The notes under the pieces: generated by a model
Told to the model about the DNA's origin: nothing
Seen by the model: the letters and a program-made list of their open reading frames with translations, nothing else
The model's database searches: none
Part shown: one piece after another, positions 42,971-52,437 of the stretch
Layout of the letters: each line of letters opens with the position of its first letter
Numbering within the stretch: the stretch's first letter is position 1
Position numbers and translations under genes: made by a program
Source: Shewanella fidelis ATCC BAA-318
GTDB lineage: Bacteria; Pseudomonadota; Gammaproteobacteria; Enterobacterales; Shewanellaceae
Length of the DNA stretch: 61,766 nucleotides
Reading direction: 5' to 3'
NCBI RefSeq assembly: GCF_000518605.1
Contig: NZ_KI912459.1
Span: forward strand, 303,468 to 365,233

Positions 42971-45565
42971 ATGTTAACTGCTGTCTTTTTCCCAAAGACT
43001 TATGCCTTTTTTGCAAAAACTAGGCTGCTTGGCTGGTCTGTTTTATTGCTAGTCTGCAGTTGCACAACGGGTTACTCAGACTCCTCCGTTACCGCTGAAA
43101 ATAGCAAGCAAAATCTAAACCTCATCTGGCCACAACTTAATAGTGCAGTGCAACCGAACCCGCAGCTAGAACAAAAGGTCGCTAAATTAGTCAGTGAAAT
43201 GACATTAAAGCAAAAAGTGGCGCAGATTATTCAGCCTGAAATTGGCGATTTTACCTTTGACGATATGCGAGAGTATGGATTTGGTTCCTATTTAAATGGC
43301 GGCGGTTCATTTCCTGATAGAAATAAGCATTTATCTATTAGTGAATGGGTTGAGTTTGCTGAATCTATGTATCAAGCCTCAGTTGATGATGAGTTAGACG
43401 GTTCTACAATTCCAACTATGTGGGGGACGGATGCGGTGCATGGTCATAATAATGTTATTGGTGCGACATTATTTCCGCACAATATTGGGTTAGGCGCTAC
43501 CAATAATCCTCAGCTTATAGAACAAATCGCAGCCATTACGGCGAAAGAAGTTAAGGTCACCGGGATTGATTGGGTATTTGCCCCGACCGTTGCCGTTGCG
43601 CGCGATGACCGTTGGGGAAGAACCTATGAGAGTTACTCAGAAGATCCTCAAATCGTTAAGGCGTACAGCGGTGCCATAGTGAGGGGCTTGCAAGGAACCG
43701 TGGATAAAGATTTTTTATCTGCAGAAAAAGTGATCGCAACCACTAAGCACTTTTTAGGTGATGGTGGCACCCTTGATGGAATAGACCAAGGTAATAATCT
43801 TGACCCTGAACAAACCTTATTTGATATACATGCTCAGGGATACATATCAGGTTTACGTGCTGGCGCGCAAACTGTCATGGCTTCATTTAACAGTTGGCAT
43901 GGCGCAAAAATTCATGGCAGTGAATATTTGTTAACTCAAGTGCTAAAGCAGCGATTGGGATTTGATGGCATTGTTGTAGGTGACTGGAATGGCCATGGGC
44001 AAGTGGCTGGCTGCAGTAATCAAAGCTGTCCTCAAGCTATTAATGCTGGGCTTGATATTTATATGGCTCCAACTAAAAGCTGGAAACCACTTTTTAATAA
44101 TCTAGTTGAGCAAGTACAAAGTGGTGAGATCCCGATGCAAAGGCTTGATGATGCAGTTAGTCGTGTGCTGCGGGTTAAATTTAGAGCTGGACTATTTACT
44201 CGACCAAGCCCGATTAATCGCCCATTTGCAGGTCAAGCTGAGCTTATCGGTGCTGCCGAGCATCGTGATGTTGCTCGTCAAGCGGTTAGAGAGTCTTTGG
44301 TGCTGCTAAAGAATAACAATAATTTGCTGCCTTTATCTGCTAAGCAGACCGTGATGGTTGCTGGCGATGGTGCAGATAATATTGCTAAGCAAGCGGGCGG
44401 CTGGTCGCTGAGCTGGCAAGGTACAGACAACAGCAACGCAGACTTTCCCGGTGCGAGTTCAATTTTTGCCGGCATTAAAAAGCAGGTTAAACGTGCAGGA
44501 GGTAAAGCGTTTTTAAGCCAAGATGGCCGCTATGCGATTAAACCTGATATAGCAATAGTCGTATTTGGTGAGCAGCCTTATGCTGAAGGGTATGGCGATT
44601 TAGCCAACCTTGAATACCAACGAGGTGATAAGCGAGATTTAGCATTACTAAAACGTCTACAAGCTGCAGGTATTCCGGTTATTTCAATTTTTATTAGTGG
44701 TCGTCCACTTTGGGTTAATGCCGAGCTTAATGCATCTGATGCGTTTGTTGCGGCTTGGTTGCCGGGCAGCGAGGGGGATGGTATTGCCCAAGTTTTGTTT
44801 AAAGATGACACTGATAAACCTCAGTATGATTTCTTAGGCAAGCTTGCTTTTTCTTGGCCTAATCATCCACAGCAAGCCTTGCTTAATCGTCAAGATGATA
44901 ACTACGATCCCTTGTTTGCTTATGGCTACGGCTTAAGTTATCAGGACAATATTTATCTGCCTCAATTGTCAGAGCAGCATGTGGTAACTGCTGAAGTGCT
45001 GGCACCACTGTCTATCTATGATGGGAAAGCGCAACAGCCGTGGAGACTTAATATTAAGCCTGAGCAATTGAATGACAAAGCTGCTGACGACACAGCTAAA
45101 GTTAAACGCGTTAACGGGATCTTACTGAGTCAAACAAACTATCAACTAAAAGATGATGGCTTAAGGTTAGATTTTGACGGCCACAATAAAGCTAAAGTGA
45201 GCTTTAATAGCGCTTTTCCAAGAGATCTACGCCCCTATTCGGAGCAAAACACCGTGCTCAGCTTCGCGGCGAAACTAGACAAGATGCCAAACACTCAAGT
45301 CCAACTGCTTATGCGAAGTGATAAGTATGGCAATAAAGCTGTAGATATTACTGCAGAGTTAAAACGTATTTACGCTAAAGGATGGCAAAGGCTGACTGTT
45401 GATTCTGGCTGCTTTATTAATCAAGGCATGAGTTTTGCTGATATTAAATCAGCTTTTGGCTTGAAAACTAAAGGCGAGATAATCGTTGCCATTGCTGATA
45501 TCAAGTTACAGGTTGCCAATGCTTATGCACCTGATGACGGCGTAGTTAATATACATTGCAATTAG
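42971..45565 (+). CDS. GH3 family beta-glucosidase/exo-glucanase, probable lipoprotein
   Basis: An 864-residue glycoside hydrolase. The N-terminal signal ends in a plausible lipobox (LLLVCSC, Cys31). The GH3 catalytic barrel includes LKQKVAQIIQPEIG, TKHFLGDGGT, and nucleophile Asp338 in GIVVGDWNGHG. A second GH3 domain (RESLVLLKNNNNLLPL) and a C-terminal extra domain (about 690-864), possibly a carbohydrate-binding module, follow. Related ExoP-type enzymes of marine Alteromonadales release glucose from beta-glucans. The following GH16 gene starts 32 bp away, so the two likely act together on laminarin-like glucan. Confidence 0.9.
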   Translation: MLTAVFFPKTYAFFAKTRLLGWSVLLLVCSCTTGYSDSSVTAENSKQNLNLIWPQLNSAVQPNPQLEQKVAKLVSEMTLKQKVAQIIQPEIGDFTFDDMREYGFGSYLNGGGSFPDRNKHLSISEWVEFAESMYQASVDDELDGSTIPTMWGTDAVHGHNNVIGATLFPHNIGLGATNNPQLIEQIAAITAKEVKVTGIDWVFAPTVAVARDDRWGRTYESYSEDPQIVKAYSGAIVRGLQGTVDKDFLSAEKVIATTKHFLGDGGTLDGIDQGNNLDPEQTLFDIHAQGYISGLRAGAQTVMASFNSWHGAKIHGSEYLLTQVLKQRLGFDGIVVGDWNGHGQVAGCSNQSCPQAINAGLDIYMAPTKSWKPLFNNLVEQVQSGEIPMQRLDDAVSRVLRVKFRAGLFTRPSPINRPFAGQAELIGAAEHRDVARQAVRESLVLLKNNNNLLPLSAKQTVMVAGDGADNIAKQAGGWSLSWQGTDNSNADFPGASSIFAGIKKQVKRAGGKAFLSQDGRYAIKPDIAIVVFGEQPYAEGYGDLANLEYQRGDKRDLALLKRLQAAGIPVISIFISGRPLWVNAELNASDAFVAAWLPGSEGDGIAQVLFKDDTDKPQYDFLGKLAFSWPNHPQQALLNRQDDNYDPLFAYGYGLSYQDNIYLPQLSEQHVVTAEVLAPLSIYDGKAQQPWRLNIKPEQLNDKAADDTAKVKRVNGILLSQTNYQLKDDGLRLDFDGHNKAKVSFNSAFPRDLRPYSEQNTVLSFAAKLDKMPNTQVQLLMRSDKYGNKAVDITAELKRIYAKGWQRLTVDSGCFINQGMSFADIKSAFGLKTKGEIIVAIADIKLQVANAYAPDDGVVNIHCN

Positions 45566-45596
45566 CTGCGCTGTACTAACGTTTGCCTTTTACCGA

Positions 45597-46583
45597 GTGA
45601 GGGTTGATTTGCAAATCAATAAAGCCAGCGGAGCTTATTATTTAGGGTTAGTGATGTTTATTGTGCTCGGGGTTGTTGTTTTAGTGTGGGTTTATGCAGC
45701 TGCAAAAACAGATGAGAATAAACATGATTGGCAGTTAGTTTGGCATGATGAATTTATTGGCGAACAAATTGACCTTAACAAATGGAGTTTTGAATATAAC
45801 TGCTATGGCGGCGGTAATAACGAGCGCCAATGTTATACCGACCGTCGTGATAATGCCTATGTTGAAAATGGTCTGTTGCATATAGTGGCTAAGCAAGAGC
45901 AATATTCTGGCCCAGCACTCAAAGATGATCATCTGCTTTATCGTCGCGATGATGTTTCTGTGACGAAAGCATTTACCTCTGCTCGTATGCGCACTGTTTA
46001 TAAAGGTGATTGGTTATATGGACGCTTTGAGGTAAAGGCTAAATTTCCTCAAGGACAAGGGACTTGGGGAGCGGTATGGATGTTACCGACAGATTGGCAT
46101 TATGGTGAATGGTCTGCTTCTGGTGAAATCGATATTGTTGAAGCCATCAATCTTGGCGTTGTTGATAGTTCACAGCCTGCTACAAGTAAAATAGAAACTC
46201 GAGTACATGGAACACTACACTATGGTCAGCCATGGCCGAACAACCTGTATTCTGGCCGCTCTTTTCGCTTGCCTAATAATCAAAGTCCTGCGGCTGATTT
46301 TCATTTGTACGCTTTAGAATGGGAGCCTGGAGAGATCCGTTGGTATGTTGATGGTACTCATTATGCGACACAAACTTCTAAGACATGGTTTAGCGAAAGT
46401 GATAAAGATGGTTTGGTTACAGTTGCTAAAGGTGATGCGCCTTTTAATCGAAGGTTTCACTTACTGTTGAATTTAGCGGTTGGCGGTGACTGGGTTGAGA
46501 AGTCGAATGCGCAAGGGGTTAACACGGCTATATTTCCACAGCAATTTTTGATTGATTATGTAAGGGTTTACCAGAAGCAATAA
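45597..46583 (+). CDS. GH16 family endo-beta-1,3-glucanase (laminarinase-like)
   Basis: A 328-residue protein with an N-terminal membrane segment (about 14-34) that may be an anchor or uncleaved signal. The GH16 catalytic motif GEIDIVEAI gives nucleophile Glu177, Asp179 and acid/base Glu182. Aromatic substrate-binding residues (FEYNCYGGGNNERQCYTDR, YALEWEPGEIRWYVDG) fit laminarinases. The start is GTG at 45597 or the downstream TTG at 45609, which has GAGGG ahead of it; I list the longer. Probably cotranscribed with the GH3 gene. Confidence 0.88.
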   Translation: MRVDLQINKASGAYYLGLVMFIVLGVVVLVWVYAAAKTDENKHDWQLVWHDEFIGEQIDLNKWSFEYNCYGGGNNERQCYTDRRDNAYVENGLLHIVAKQEQYSGPALKDDHLLYRRDDVSVTKAFTSARMRTVYKGDWLYGRFEVKAKFPQGQGTWGAVWMLPTDWHYGEWSASGEIDIVEAINLGVVDSSQPATSKIETRVHGTLHYGQPWPNNLYSGRSFRLPNNQSPAADFHLYALEWEPGEIRWYVDGTHYATQTSKTWFSESDKDGLVTVAKGDAPFNRRFHLLLNLAVGGDWVEKSNAQGVNTAIFPQQFLIDYVRVYQKQ

Positions 46584-46742
46584 TGGCGTGGGAAAAACTA
46601 TAGGATCTTATCTAAAAGAATATTGTTAGGTGATGTTGCTTAGTTTTTTTTAGACATTGAATGAACAATTGGTTATTAATTTTAGACGCACACTGCTGGC
46701 ATAATAAAGCAGGATATTTACACAATAATAAAGAGAACCTTA

Positions 46743-47534
46743 ATGTCGACTCCGCACTTTAAATTTGAATGGCTAGCGATAGCTGCTGATATCGCAGTTG
46801 AAGCTGGTGATGCAATTATGTCTATCTACGCTAGCGATGAGTTTGCTATTAACACTAAAGATGATGCAAGTCCGGTAACGGCGGCTGATCTTGCTAGTCA
46901 TGAGGTTATTGTTAAGCGTTTAAAGCAATTAACACCGGAAATCCCTATCCTTTCAGAAGAGTCCGTTGAAACTGATTGGTCTGAAAGACGTCACTGGTCT
47001 AGCTACTGGTTGATTGACCCGCTTGATGGCACCAAAGAGTTTATTAAACGTAATGGTGAATTTACGGTAAACATCGCTTTTATCGTTGAAGATAAAGCCG
47101 TTGCAGGCGTGGTGTATGCACCAGTGCTTGATAAGTGTTTTTACGGTGCATTAGATCAGGGGGCTTGGGTTGAACATTCAGGTCGCAAGCAAACTCTATG
47201 TAACCTAAGTAGTGATTATGTAGGTGCGCCTAGAATTGTGGGTAGTCGTTCTCACATTAGTCCCGGTCTTGAAGCATATTTACAACAAATTGGTGAGCAT
47301 CAAATGAAAAGCGTCGGCAGTTCGCTCAAATTTTGTTTGTTAGCGGAAGGCGAGGCGGACATCTACCCACGTTTGGGATTGACGAGCGAGTGGGATACCG
47401 CAGCAGCACAGGCGGTTTTGGAGAGTGCTGGTGGTAAGGTGTTGCAGTTTGAGACTGGTAAACGCCTTGATTACAATCAGAAAGAAGATATATTAAACCC
47501 GTATTTTATTGCTTATGCTCCTCATTGGCGCTAA
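46743..47534 (+). CDS. cysQ: 3'(2'),5'-bisphosphate nucleotidase
   Basis: A 263-residue member of the inositol-monophosphatase superfamily. ILSEESVETDW and the metal motif YWLIDPLDGTKEFIKRNGEF are textbook CysQ, and GLTSEWDTAAAQAVLESAGG is the second signature. It hydrolyses 3'-phosphoadenosine 5'-phosphate made during sulfate assimilation. The size is standard. Confidence 0.93.
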   Translation: MSTPHFKFEWLAIAADIAVEAGDAIMSIYASDEFAINTKDDASPVTAADLASHEVIVKRLKQLTPEIPILSEESVETDWSERRHWSSYWLIDPLDGTKEFIKRNGEFTVNIAFIVEDKAVAGVVYAPVLDKCFYGALDQGAWVEHSGRKQTLCNLSSDYVGAPRIVGSRSHISPGLEAYLQQIGEHQMKSVGSSLKFCLLAEGEADIYPRLGLTSEWDTAAAQAVLESAGGKVLQFETGKRLDYNQKEDILNPYFIAYAPHWR

Positions 47535-47640
47535 TGCAATGAGTTATACCTTTTAACACTTTTATGTAGCCTGTGTTCGAATGGCCAGGAGTAATAACTT
47601 GTGGGCCATTTGATGTCGGGTTGCACTTAAGGATGAGAGT

Positions 47641-48537
47641 ATGATGCGGATTGGGGTTGATCTGGGTGGCACTAAAATTGAACTTGTTGCGCTTAATGAA
47701 CATGGTGAAGAGCTATTCCGTAAGCGTGTTTCCACGCCCAAGGAGTACCATAAAACACTTGATGCGATAGAGGCCTTGGTCTTTGAAGCTGAATCAACGC
47801 TTAAGCAAACGGGTACTGTGGGAATAGGGATCCCCGGTGTTGTCTCTCCTTTTTCTGGCTTAGTAAAAAATGCCAATTCAACTTGGATAAATGGTCATCC
47901 TCTTGATGTGGATATAGGAAAACGTTTGCAGCGCGAAGTGAGAGTGGCTAACGATGCGAACTGCTTTGCTGTATCGGAAGCTATTGATGGTGCAGCAGCG
48001 GGTGAGTTTATCGTATTTGGTGTGATCCTCGGTACGGGTTGTGGTGCTGGACTTGCCATTAACGGTAAAGTGCATTCAGGGCAAAACCGTATTGCTGGTG
48101 AGTGGGGACACAACCCGTTGCCTTGGATGGATGCGAGTGAGCTTAATTCCACTCAGTGTTTTTGTGGTAATAATGATTGCATAGAAACCTTTATCTCTGG
48201 AACCGGTTTAATCCGTGATTATAAACTTGCCGGGGGGAACGCTGAAAGTGGTGTTGATTTTGCTGCAAAAATAGCAATTTCTGAACCGCTAGCTCAACTT
48301 GTGTTTGAGCGCTACATTGATCGTTTAGCACGTTCATTAGCTCATGTTATTAATATCATCGATCCAGATATCATTGTGCTTGGTGGCGGGATCTCAAATA
48401 TTGATGAGATTTATCAGTTATTACCTAAGGTGCTGCCTAAATATGTTTTAGGTGGTGAATGCCGTACGCCCGTGGTGCAAAATATGTATGGCGGTTCGTC
48501 AGGTGTTCGCGGCGCAGCTTGGTTGTGGCAAAGCTAG
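47641..48537 (+). CDS. mak: ROK family sugar kinase (fructokinase Mak-like)
   Basis: A 298-residue ROK kinase. MRIGVDLGGTKIELVAL is the phosphate motif, GIPGVVSPFSG and ANDANCFAVSEA (catalytic Asp) follow, and the zinc site is CFCGNNDCIETFISGTG. That last motif is most similar to E. coli Mak, a fructo(manno)kinase, rather than NagK. IIVLGGGISNIDEIY is the ROK C-terminal signature. The second ATG (47644) may be the true start. Confidence 0.85.
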   Translation: MMRIGVDLGGTKIELVALNEHGEELFRKRVSTPKEYHKTLDAIEALVFEAESTLKQTGTVGIGIPGVVSPFSGLVKNANSTWINGHPLDVDIGKRLQREVRVANDANCFAVSEAIDGAAAGEFIVFGVILGTGCGAGLAINGKVHSGQNRIAGEWGHNPLPWMDASELNSTQCFCGNNDCIETFISGTGLIRDYKLAGGNAESGVDFAAKIAISEPLAQLVFERYIDRLARSLAHVINIIDPDIIVLGGGISNIDEIYQLLPKVLPKYVLGGECRTPVVQNMYGGSSGVRGAAWLWQS

Positions 48538-48635
48538 TTATTCATCAAGGTATAACTCCTTTTTAAGCACATCAAAGCATTAACGCCAATGCATGCTACA
48601 CTAGCCGCAATATTATTGTCTTGGATTTCACGGTT

Positions 48636-49424
48636 ATGTTTTGGTTAAAAAAGGTCATTTCGCAGTTTTTTATGCCAATACCTTTATTCTTACTTATCTT
48701 ACTTCTGGCTTTTTTTGTTATTCGTAATCGTCGCCGCAGTCGATTACTTATAGGCATTGCTATCACGCTATTAATTGTATTAGCCAGTGGTTGGGGCAGT
48801 AATGGTTTGCTAAAACCACTTGAGAACAGTTATTCAGTCAACAATTCTGCGTTGGGTAAAGGCTGTTTGGTGATGGTTTTAGGCAGTGGTCATGAGGAAA
48901 ACTCAAGCTTGCCGGCCACTCAACAGCTTTCAAATACTGCATTAGCTAGATTGACCGAGGGAGTTAGACAGCTGTCATTAGGTGAAGGTTGTCAATTGGT
49001 GGTCAGCGGCTGGAGTGGAGGGCTTTCAAGTCGTTCTCATGCGGATATTATGTTTGATGCCGCAGTTGAGTTAGGTGTGGATCCTAGTGCCATCATTAAG
49101 TTTCCTCTCGCTAAAGATACAATTGAAGAAGCCCAGTTTATGCGCTGGGAGGTGGCTGATGCGCCTTTTCGATTAGTGACATCGGCGAGCCATATGCCAA
49201 GAGCCATGGCTATTTTTGAAAATGCAGGTTTAAACGTGACTGCAGCACCAACCGATTTTGCTCAGCGACAAACATATTGGTGGCGTTTAGATGCGATGAG
49301 TTTATTAAACTCTCAGCGTGCTATCCATGAATATCTAGGCTTAGCTTGGTTTAAAATAACACATCAGGGCAAACCTAACTCTGATGCGCGCAATGATGTG
49401 GCGCAGGATGAGACCCTGTTGTAA
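48636..49424 (+). CDS. elyC: ElyC/YdcF-type DUF218 membrane protein
   Basis: A 262-residue protein starting MFWLKKVISQFFMPIPLFLL; two N-terminal helices lead to a DUF218 domain (CLVMVLGSGHEENSS, LVVSGWSGG, TIEEAQFM, LVTSASHMPRAM). The start matches the E. coli ElyC pattern; a TTG 15 bp upstream is in frame but less likely. ElyC influences undecaprenyl-phosphate use and peptidoglycan synthesis. The precise reaction is unknown. Confidence 0.82.
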   Translation: MFWLKKVISQFFMPIPLFLLILLLAFFVIRNRRRSRLLIGIAITLLIVLASGWGSNGLLKPLENSYSVNNSALGKGCLVMVLGSGHEENSSLPATQQLSNTALARLTEGVRQLSLGEGCQLVVSGWSGGLSSRSHADIMFDAAVELGVDPSAIIKFPLAKDTIEEAQFMRWEVADAPFRLVTSASHMPRAMAIFENAGLNVTAAPTDFAQRQTYWWRLDAMSLLNSQRAIHEYLGLAWFKITHQGKPNSDARNDVAQDETLL

Positions 49425-49462
49425 CGTTTTTGGACGTAGACTTTTTAAAATAGAGAACAACA

Positions 49463-50131
49463 TTGAAAGATAATGAAATTTTGATAAAGCCTGTGGTTAA
49501 AAGAAACGGATTAACGTTCAGCTTTTTGGGTAGTTTAGGTGTGGTTGCAGGTATTAGTTTGTTCCTCTTTGGTAGCGAGTTTTTTGCACCTGGAATAGTT
49601 TGTTTTGCCTTAGGTGCAATTGCTCTAGTACTTGGTTTTTCTAAGCTGGCAGAGCCAGAGGTATCACTAAAGCTAACTAATGAAGGCTTCACTTACTTTC
49701 ATCGGCGTGGTCAAGTGAGTGTGGCTTGGGAAAATGTGCAGCGTATTGACCAACCTCGAGTTAATCAAGGGATTGATACGATTGCTTTGCCTTATATTGG
49801 CGTAAAGGTAAAGCAAATGAGTCCGGTGTTAGAGGTTATTTCACTTCGGCTAGCAGCAGGATTGCTGACAGAGCAAAGACCATTATTGATGACAGTGTCG
49901 ACTCAAGAAGAAGATTTATCGGTACTTGAAAATCAAATGAGCGCCGAGTTTACTGCTTTTATTGAGGATAATGATCGCTTTAAAGGTGTGTTGGCAATGT
50001 TTGGCCACCGTAGTCGACTATTGGGGAGTCACCTTGGATACCATCTGTACATATCAACTGACGCGCTTGATCGACCTGCAAACGAATTTATTGCATTGAT
50101 GAACCAATGTAAGCGCAGTCAAGTTGCATAA
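49463..50131 (+). CDS. DUF2982-type membrane protein
   Basis: A 222-residue protein starting at TTG 49463 (MKDNEILIKPVVKR). Two close hydrophobic helices (about 17-60, FSFLGSLGVVAGISLFLF and PGIVCFALGAIALVLGF) are followed by a PH-like soluble region (VSLKLTNEGFTYFHRRGQ, VAWENVQRIDQP). I recall this as a conserved Shewanella/Vibrio protein of unknown function (DUF2982), but that family name is from memory. A bidirectional hairpin follows. Confidence 0.6.
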   Translation: MKDNEILIKPVVKRNGLTFSFLGSLGVVAGISLFLFGSEFFAPGIVCFALGAIALVLGFSKLAEPEVSLKLTNEGFTYFHRRGQVSVAWENVQRIDQPRVNQGIDTIALPYIGVKVKQMSPVLEVISLRLAAGLLTEQRPLLMTVSTQEEDLSVLENQMSAEFTAFIEDNDRFKGVLAMFGHRSRLLGSHLGYHLYISTDALDRPANEFIALMNQCKRSQVA

Positions 50132-50134
50132 AAC

Positions 50135-50161
50135 TGAGCCTCTTTATATAGAGGCTCAATT
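50135..50161. terminator. Bidirectional terminator
   Basis: TGAGCCTCT and AGAGGCTCA form a 9-bp stem with a TTATAT loop, preceded by AAAA and followed by ATTT. It lies between convergent genes. Confidence 0.85.
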
Positions 50162-50177
50162 TAGAAAAGAAAATTGA

Positions 50178-50603
50178 TTAGCTTACAGATAGCTCTGCAT
50201 CCTCAATTTCATCGTTATTTAGTGGCTGTTTGATTTCAGGCTTAGCTTCTTTGCTAGAAGGCAAGAAGGCCACTTCGTCTCTCACTCGCATACCAATAAA
50301 CTGGCCGCCTTCAAAAATCTCCATCGATTGGCAATTGACTTCACCATCAACTAAACCAGTGCTGGTTATATTGAGTTTTTCGCAGTTAAGTTTGCCTTTA
50401 AAGGTTCCAGATACTCTAAGCTCAGCACAGTGAAGTTTGCCTTCAATAAGGCCATCTTGCTCAATGGTGATGTTGTGATTTGATGACACATTGCCACTTA
50501 ATTTTCCTGCAATAAGCGCCTCTGCTGTAAATTCGGTATCACCAGTAAATGTAGAGCTTTGCGCAATATAGGTAAGTCCGCCGCTTCTTTTTTTTCTAAA
50601 CAT
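50178..50603 (-). CDS. Bactofilin (polymer-forming cytoskeletal protein)
   Basis: A 141-residue bactofilin. The central domain is a short-repeat beta-helix (FTGDTEFTAEALIAGKLSGN, EGKLHCAELRVSGTFKGKL) between polar tails. The start is MFRKKRSGGLTYI, and the C-terminal tail is acidic. Bactofilins polymerise without nucleotide and organise cell-envelope processes. A ribosome site is present (aagcaac... ATG 50603). It is monocistronic. Confidence 0.88.
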   Translation of the reverse strand: MFRKKRSGGLTYIAQSSTFTGDTEFTAEALIAGKLSGNVSSNHNITIEQDGLIEGKLHCAELRVSGTFKGKLNCEKLNITSTGLVDGEVNCQSMEIFEGGQFIGMRVRDEVAFLPSSKEAKPEIKQPLNNDEIEDAELSVS

Positions 50604-50754
50604 TTTGCTGCCTAATCAAACTAAGTTGCTTAGATGTTACCTGTATTTGTTGCAGAAAAAAACCACTTAAAATTGGCGCAGATGCCATAATTTTGGCACC
50701 TGTATATTTCACTTAAAATGATGAAAATGAAGATTGAGGCTAGTTAAAATGAAG

Positions 50755-51246
50755 TTATAGACTAAACTCTGGATCTTGGATGCGGATGGCGTTGCTAGGG
50801 CAGGGAGCTACGCAAGCGCCACAGCCGGTACAGGCTTCAATATCAATCTTAGGTACTGGCGCTTTGCCTATAGCTAAAGAGAAATTGATTGCACGGCCGT
50901 CACAGGCATCTTTACAGCTTTGGCACCAAATACCTTGATGCGCCATGCAGGCATCTAATATTGTTGCTTTTAGGGGCCAAGCTTGTTCTGCTTCTAGATT
51001 AAACAAAGGTTCATCGCAGATTTGAACACACTTTTGGCAGAAAGTGCATTCATCAATGGCAAAATTAACTTCAGGGAAGCCGCCATCACCTTTGACAATA
51101 ATGTTTGTTTCACAAGCATCGATGCATTTATTGCAACGAGTACAAATGTCTGTAAATTCGATATTAGTATCAACCCAAGGTAGATGAACTGTTTGTGTCT
51201 TTTTACGACTGAAAAGGCGTCTTCTACTTTGATTAATACTGGTCAT
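50755..51246 (-). CDS. napF: NapF ferredoxin-type iron-sulfur protein
   Basis: A 163-residue ferredoxin with an Arg-rich leader (SRRRLFSRKK) and iron-sulfur motifs: CTRCNKCIDAC, CTFCQKCVQIC, the variant CQSCKDACDGRAI, and CTGCGACVAPCP. This matches NapF, which assists maturation of periplasmic nitrate reductase NapA in the cytoplasm. No other nap gene is nearby. It lies downstream of galE; a heptamer array occupies the gap. Confidence 0.9.
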   Translation of the reverse strand: MTSINQSRRRLFSRKKTQTVHLPWVDTNIEFTDICTRCNKCIDACETNIIVKGDGGFPEVNFAIDECTFCQKCVQICDEPLFNLEAEQAWPLKATILDACMAHQGIWCQSCKDACDGRAINFSLAIGKAPVPKIDIEACTGCGACVAPCPSNAIRIQDPEFSL

Positions 51247-51283
51247 CTATTTACTCTTTTCATTTTAGAACGCTAGCTTGCGA

Positions 51284-51325
51284 AACCTAGAACCTAGAAC
51301 CTAGAACCTAGAACCTAGAACCTAG
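51284..51325. repeat. Tandem heptamer array (AACCTAG)6
   Basis: Six perfect units of AACCTAG between the galE stop (51332-51330) and the napF start (51246), five bases from the galE stop. It is the same heptamer and same sense relative to the upstream gene as at 1-146. Confidence 0.96.
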
Positions 51326-51329
51326 AAGC

Positions 51330-52349
51330 TTAATCTTCGCTTTTATAGCCATTTGGGTTATTTGACTGCCAATGCCAGCTACTTTGCGCCATATCATCAA
51401 TATTATGAGTCGCTTGCCAGCCAAGTTCAGTTAAGGCTTTATTTGGGTTCGCGTAGCATGCTGCGATATCCCCAGGGCGTCTGGCAACCAGTTGGTATTT
51501 AATCCCAGTGTTGCTGGCTTTTTCAAAGGCTTTGACCATCTCAAGTACGCTATAGCCTTGGCCTGTTCCTAAATTATAGGTTACTAGGCCGCATTGAGTT
51601 TGTAGTTTATCAAGGGCTTTTAAATGACCGATAGCAAGGTCAACAACATGAATATAATCTCGTACACCTGTGCCGTCGACCGTATCATAATCACTGCCAA
51701 ATACACTTAACTGCTCACGTTTACCTACAGCAACTTGGCTGATAAACGGCATTAAGTTGTTTGGAATGTCATTTGGATCTTCGCCAATAAGACCTGTGTG
51801 ATGCGCACCTACAGGGTTAAAGTAGCGCAGACGTGCGATATTCCAGCTGTTGTCTGAGTGGTAAAGGTCGCTAAGAATATGTTCAACCATAAGTTTAGAT
51901 TGACCATATGGGTTAGTCGCGCCTGTTGGAAAGTCTTCAGTAATAGGCAAGCTAGCTGGATCACCATACACAGTTGCCGATGAGCTGAATACTAAGTTTT
52001 TAACATTAAACTCGCTCATCACTTCACACAATACGATAGTGCCAGTGACATTATTTTCATAATAACGCAGCGGTTGTGCTACTGATTCCCCAACAGCCTT
52101 TAAGCCTGCAAAGTGAATAACAGATTGGATATTGTGGTCGGTAAATAGTTTTTGTAAAAAGGCGCGGTTAAGTATATCGCCTTGATAAAACGTAACGGTT
52201 TTACCAGTGATCTGTTCAACTCGCTCGAGGGCAGTAACACATGAGTTACTAAGATTATCGAGAATAATAACATCGTTGCCGTTGTTGAGTAACTCCACAA
52301 CGGTATGAGTGCCGATATAGCCAGCACCGCCGGTTACTAAAATGGTCAT
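51330..52349 (-). CDS. galE: UDP-glucose 4-epimerase
   Basis: A 339-residue epimerase (start ATG at 52349; an in-frame GTG one codon upstream is less likely). ILVTGGAGYIGTHTVVEL, HFAGLKAVGESVAQPL, and the catalytic NPYGQSKLMVEHIL are all present, along with RYFNPVGAH and VRDYIHVVDLA. It makes UDP-galactose for surface glycans. The stop adjoins the heptamer array. galU is the next gene upstream. Confidence 0.95.
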   Translation of the reverse strand: MTILVTGGAGYIGTHTVVELLNNGNDVIILDNLSNSCVTALERVEQITGKTVTFYQGDILNRAFLQKLFTDHNIQSVIHFAGLKAVGESVAQPLRYYENNVTGTIVLCEVMSEFNVKNLVFSSSATVYGDPASLPITEDFPTGATNPYGQSKLMVEHILSDLYHSDNSWNIARLRYFNPVGAHHTGLIGEDPNDIPNNLMPFISQVAVGKREQLSVFGSDYDTVDGTGVRDYIHVVDLAIGHLKALDKLQTQCGLVTYNLGTGQGYSVLEMVKAFEKASNTGIKYQLVARRPGDIAACYANPNKALTELGWQATHNIDDMAQSSWHWQSNNPNGYKSED

Positions 52350-52437
52350 CACTTATAATCCTTTTGATGATGTAGTGACCACTGCGAGACGTAACATCGC
52401 AGTGGTATAGGTGAGGATTTACTAATAAAATTGTTTG

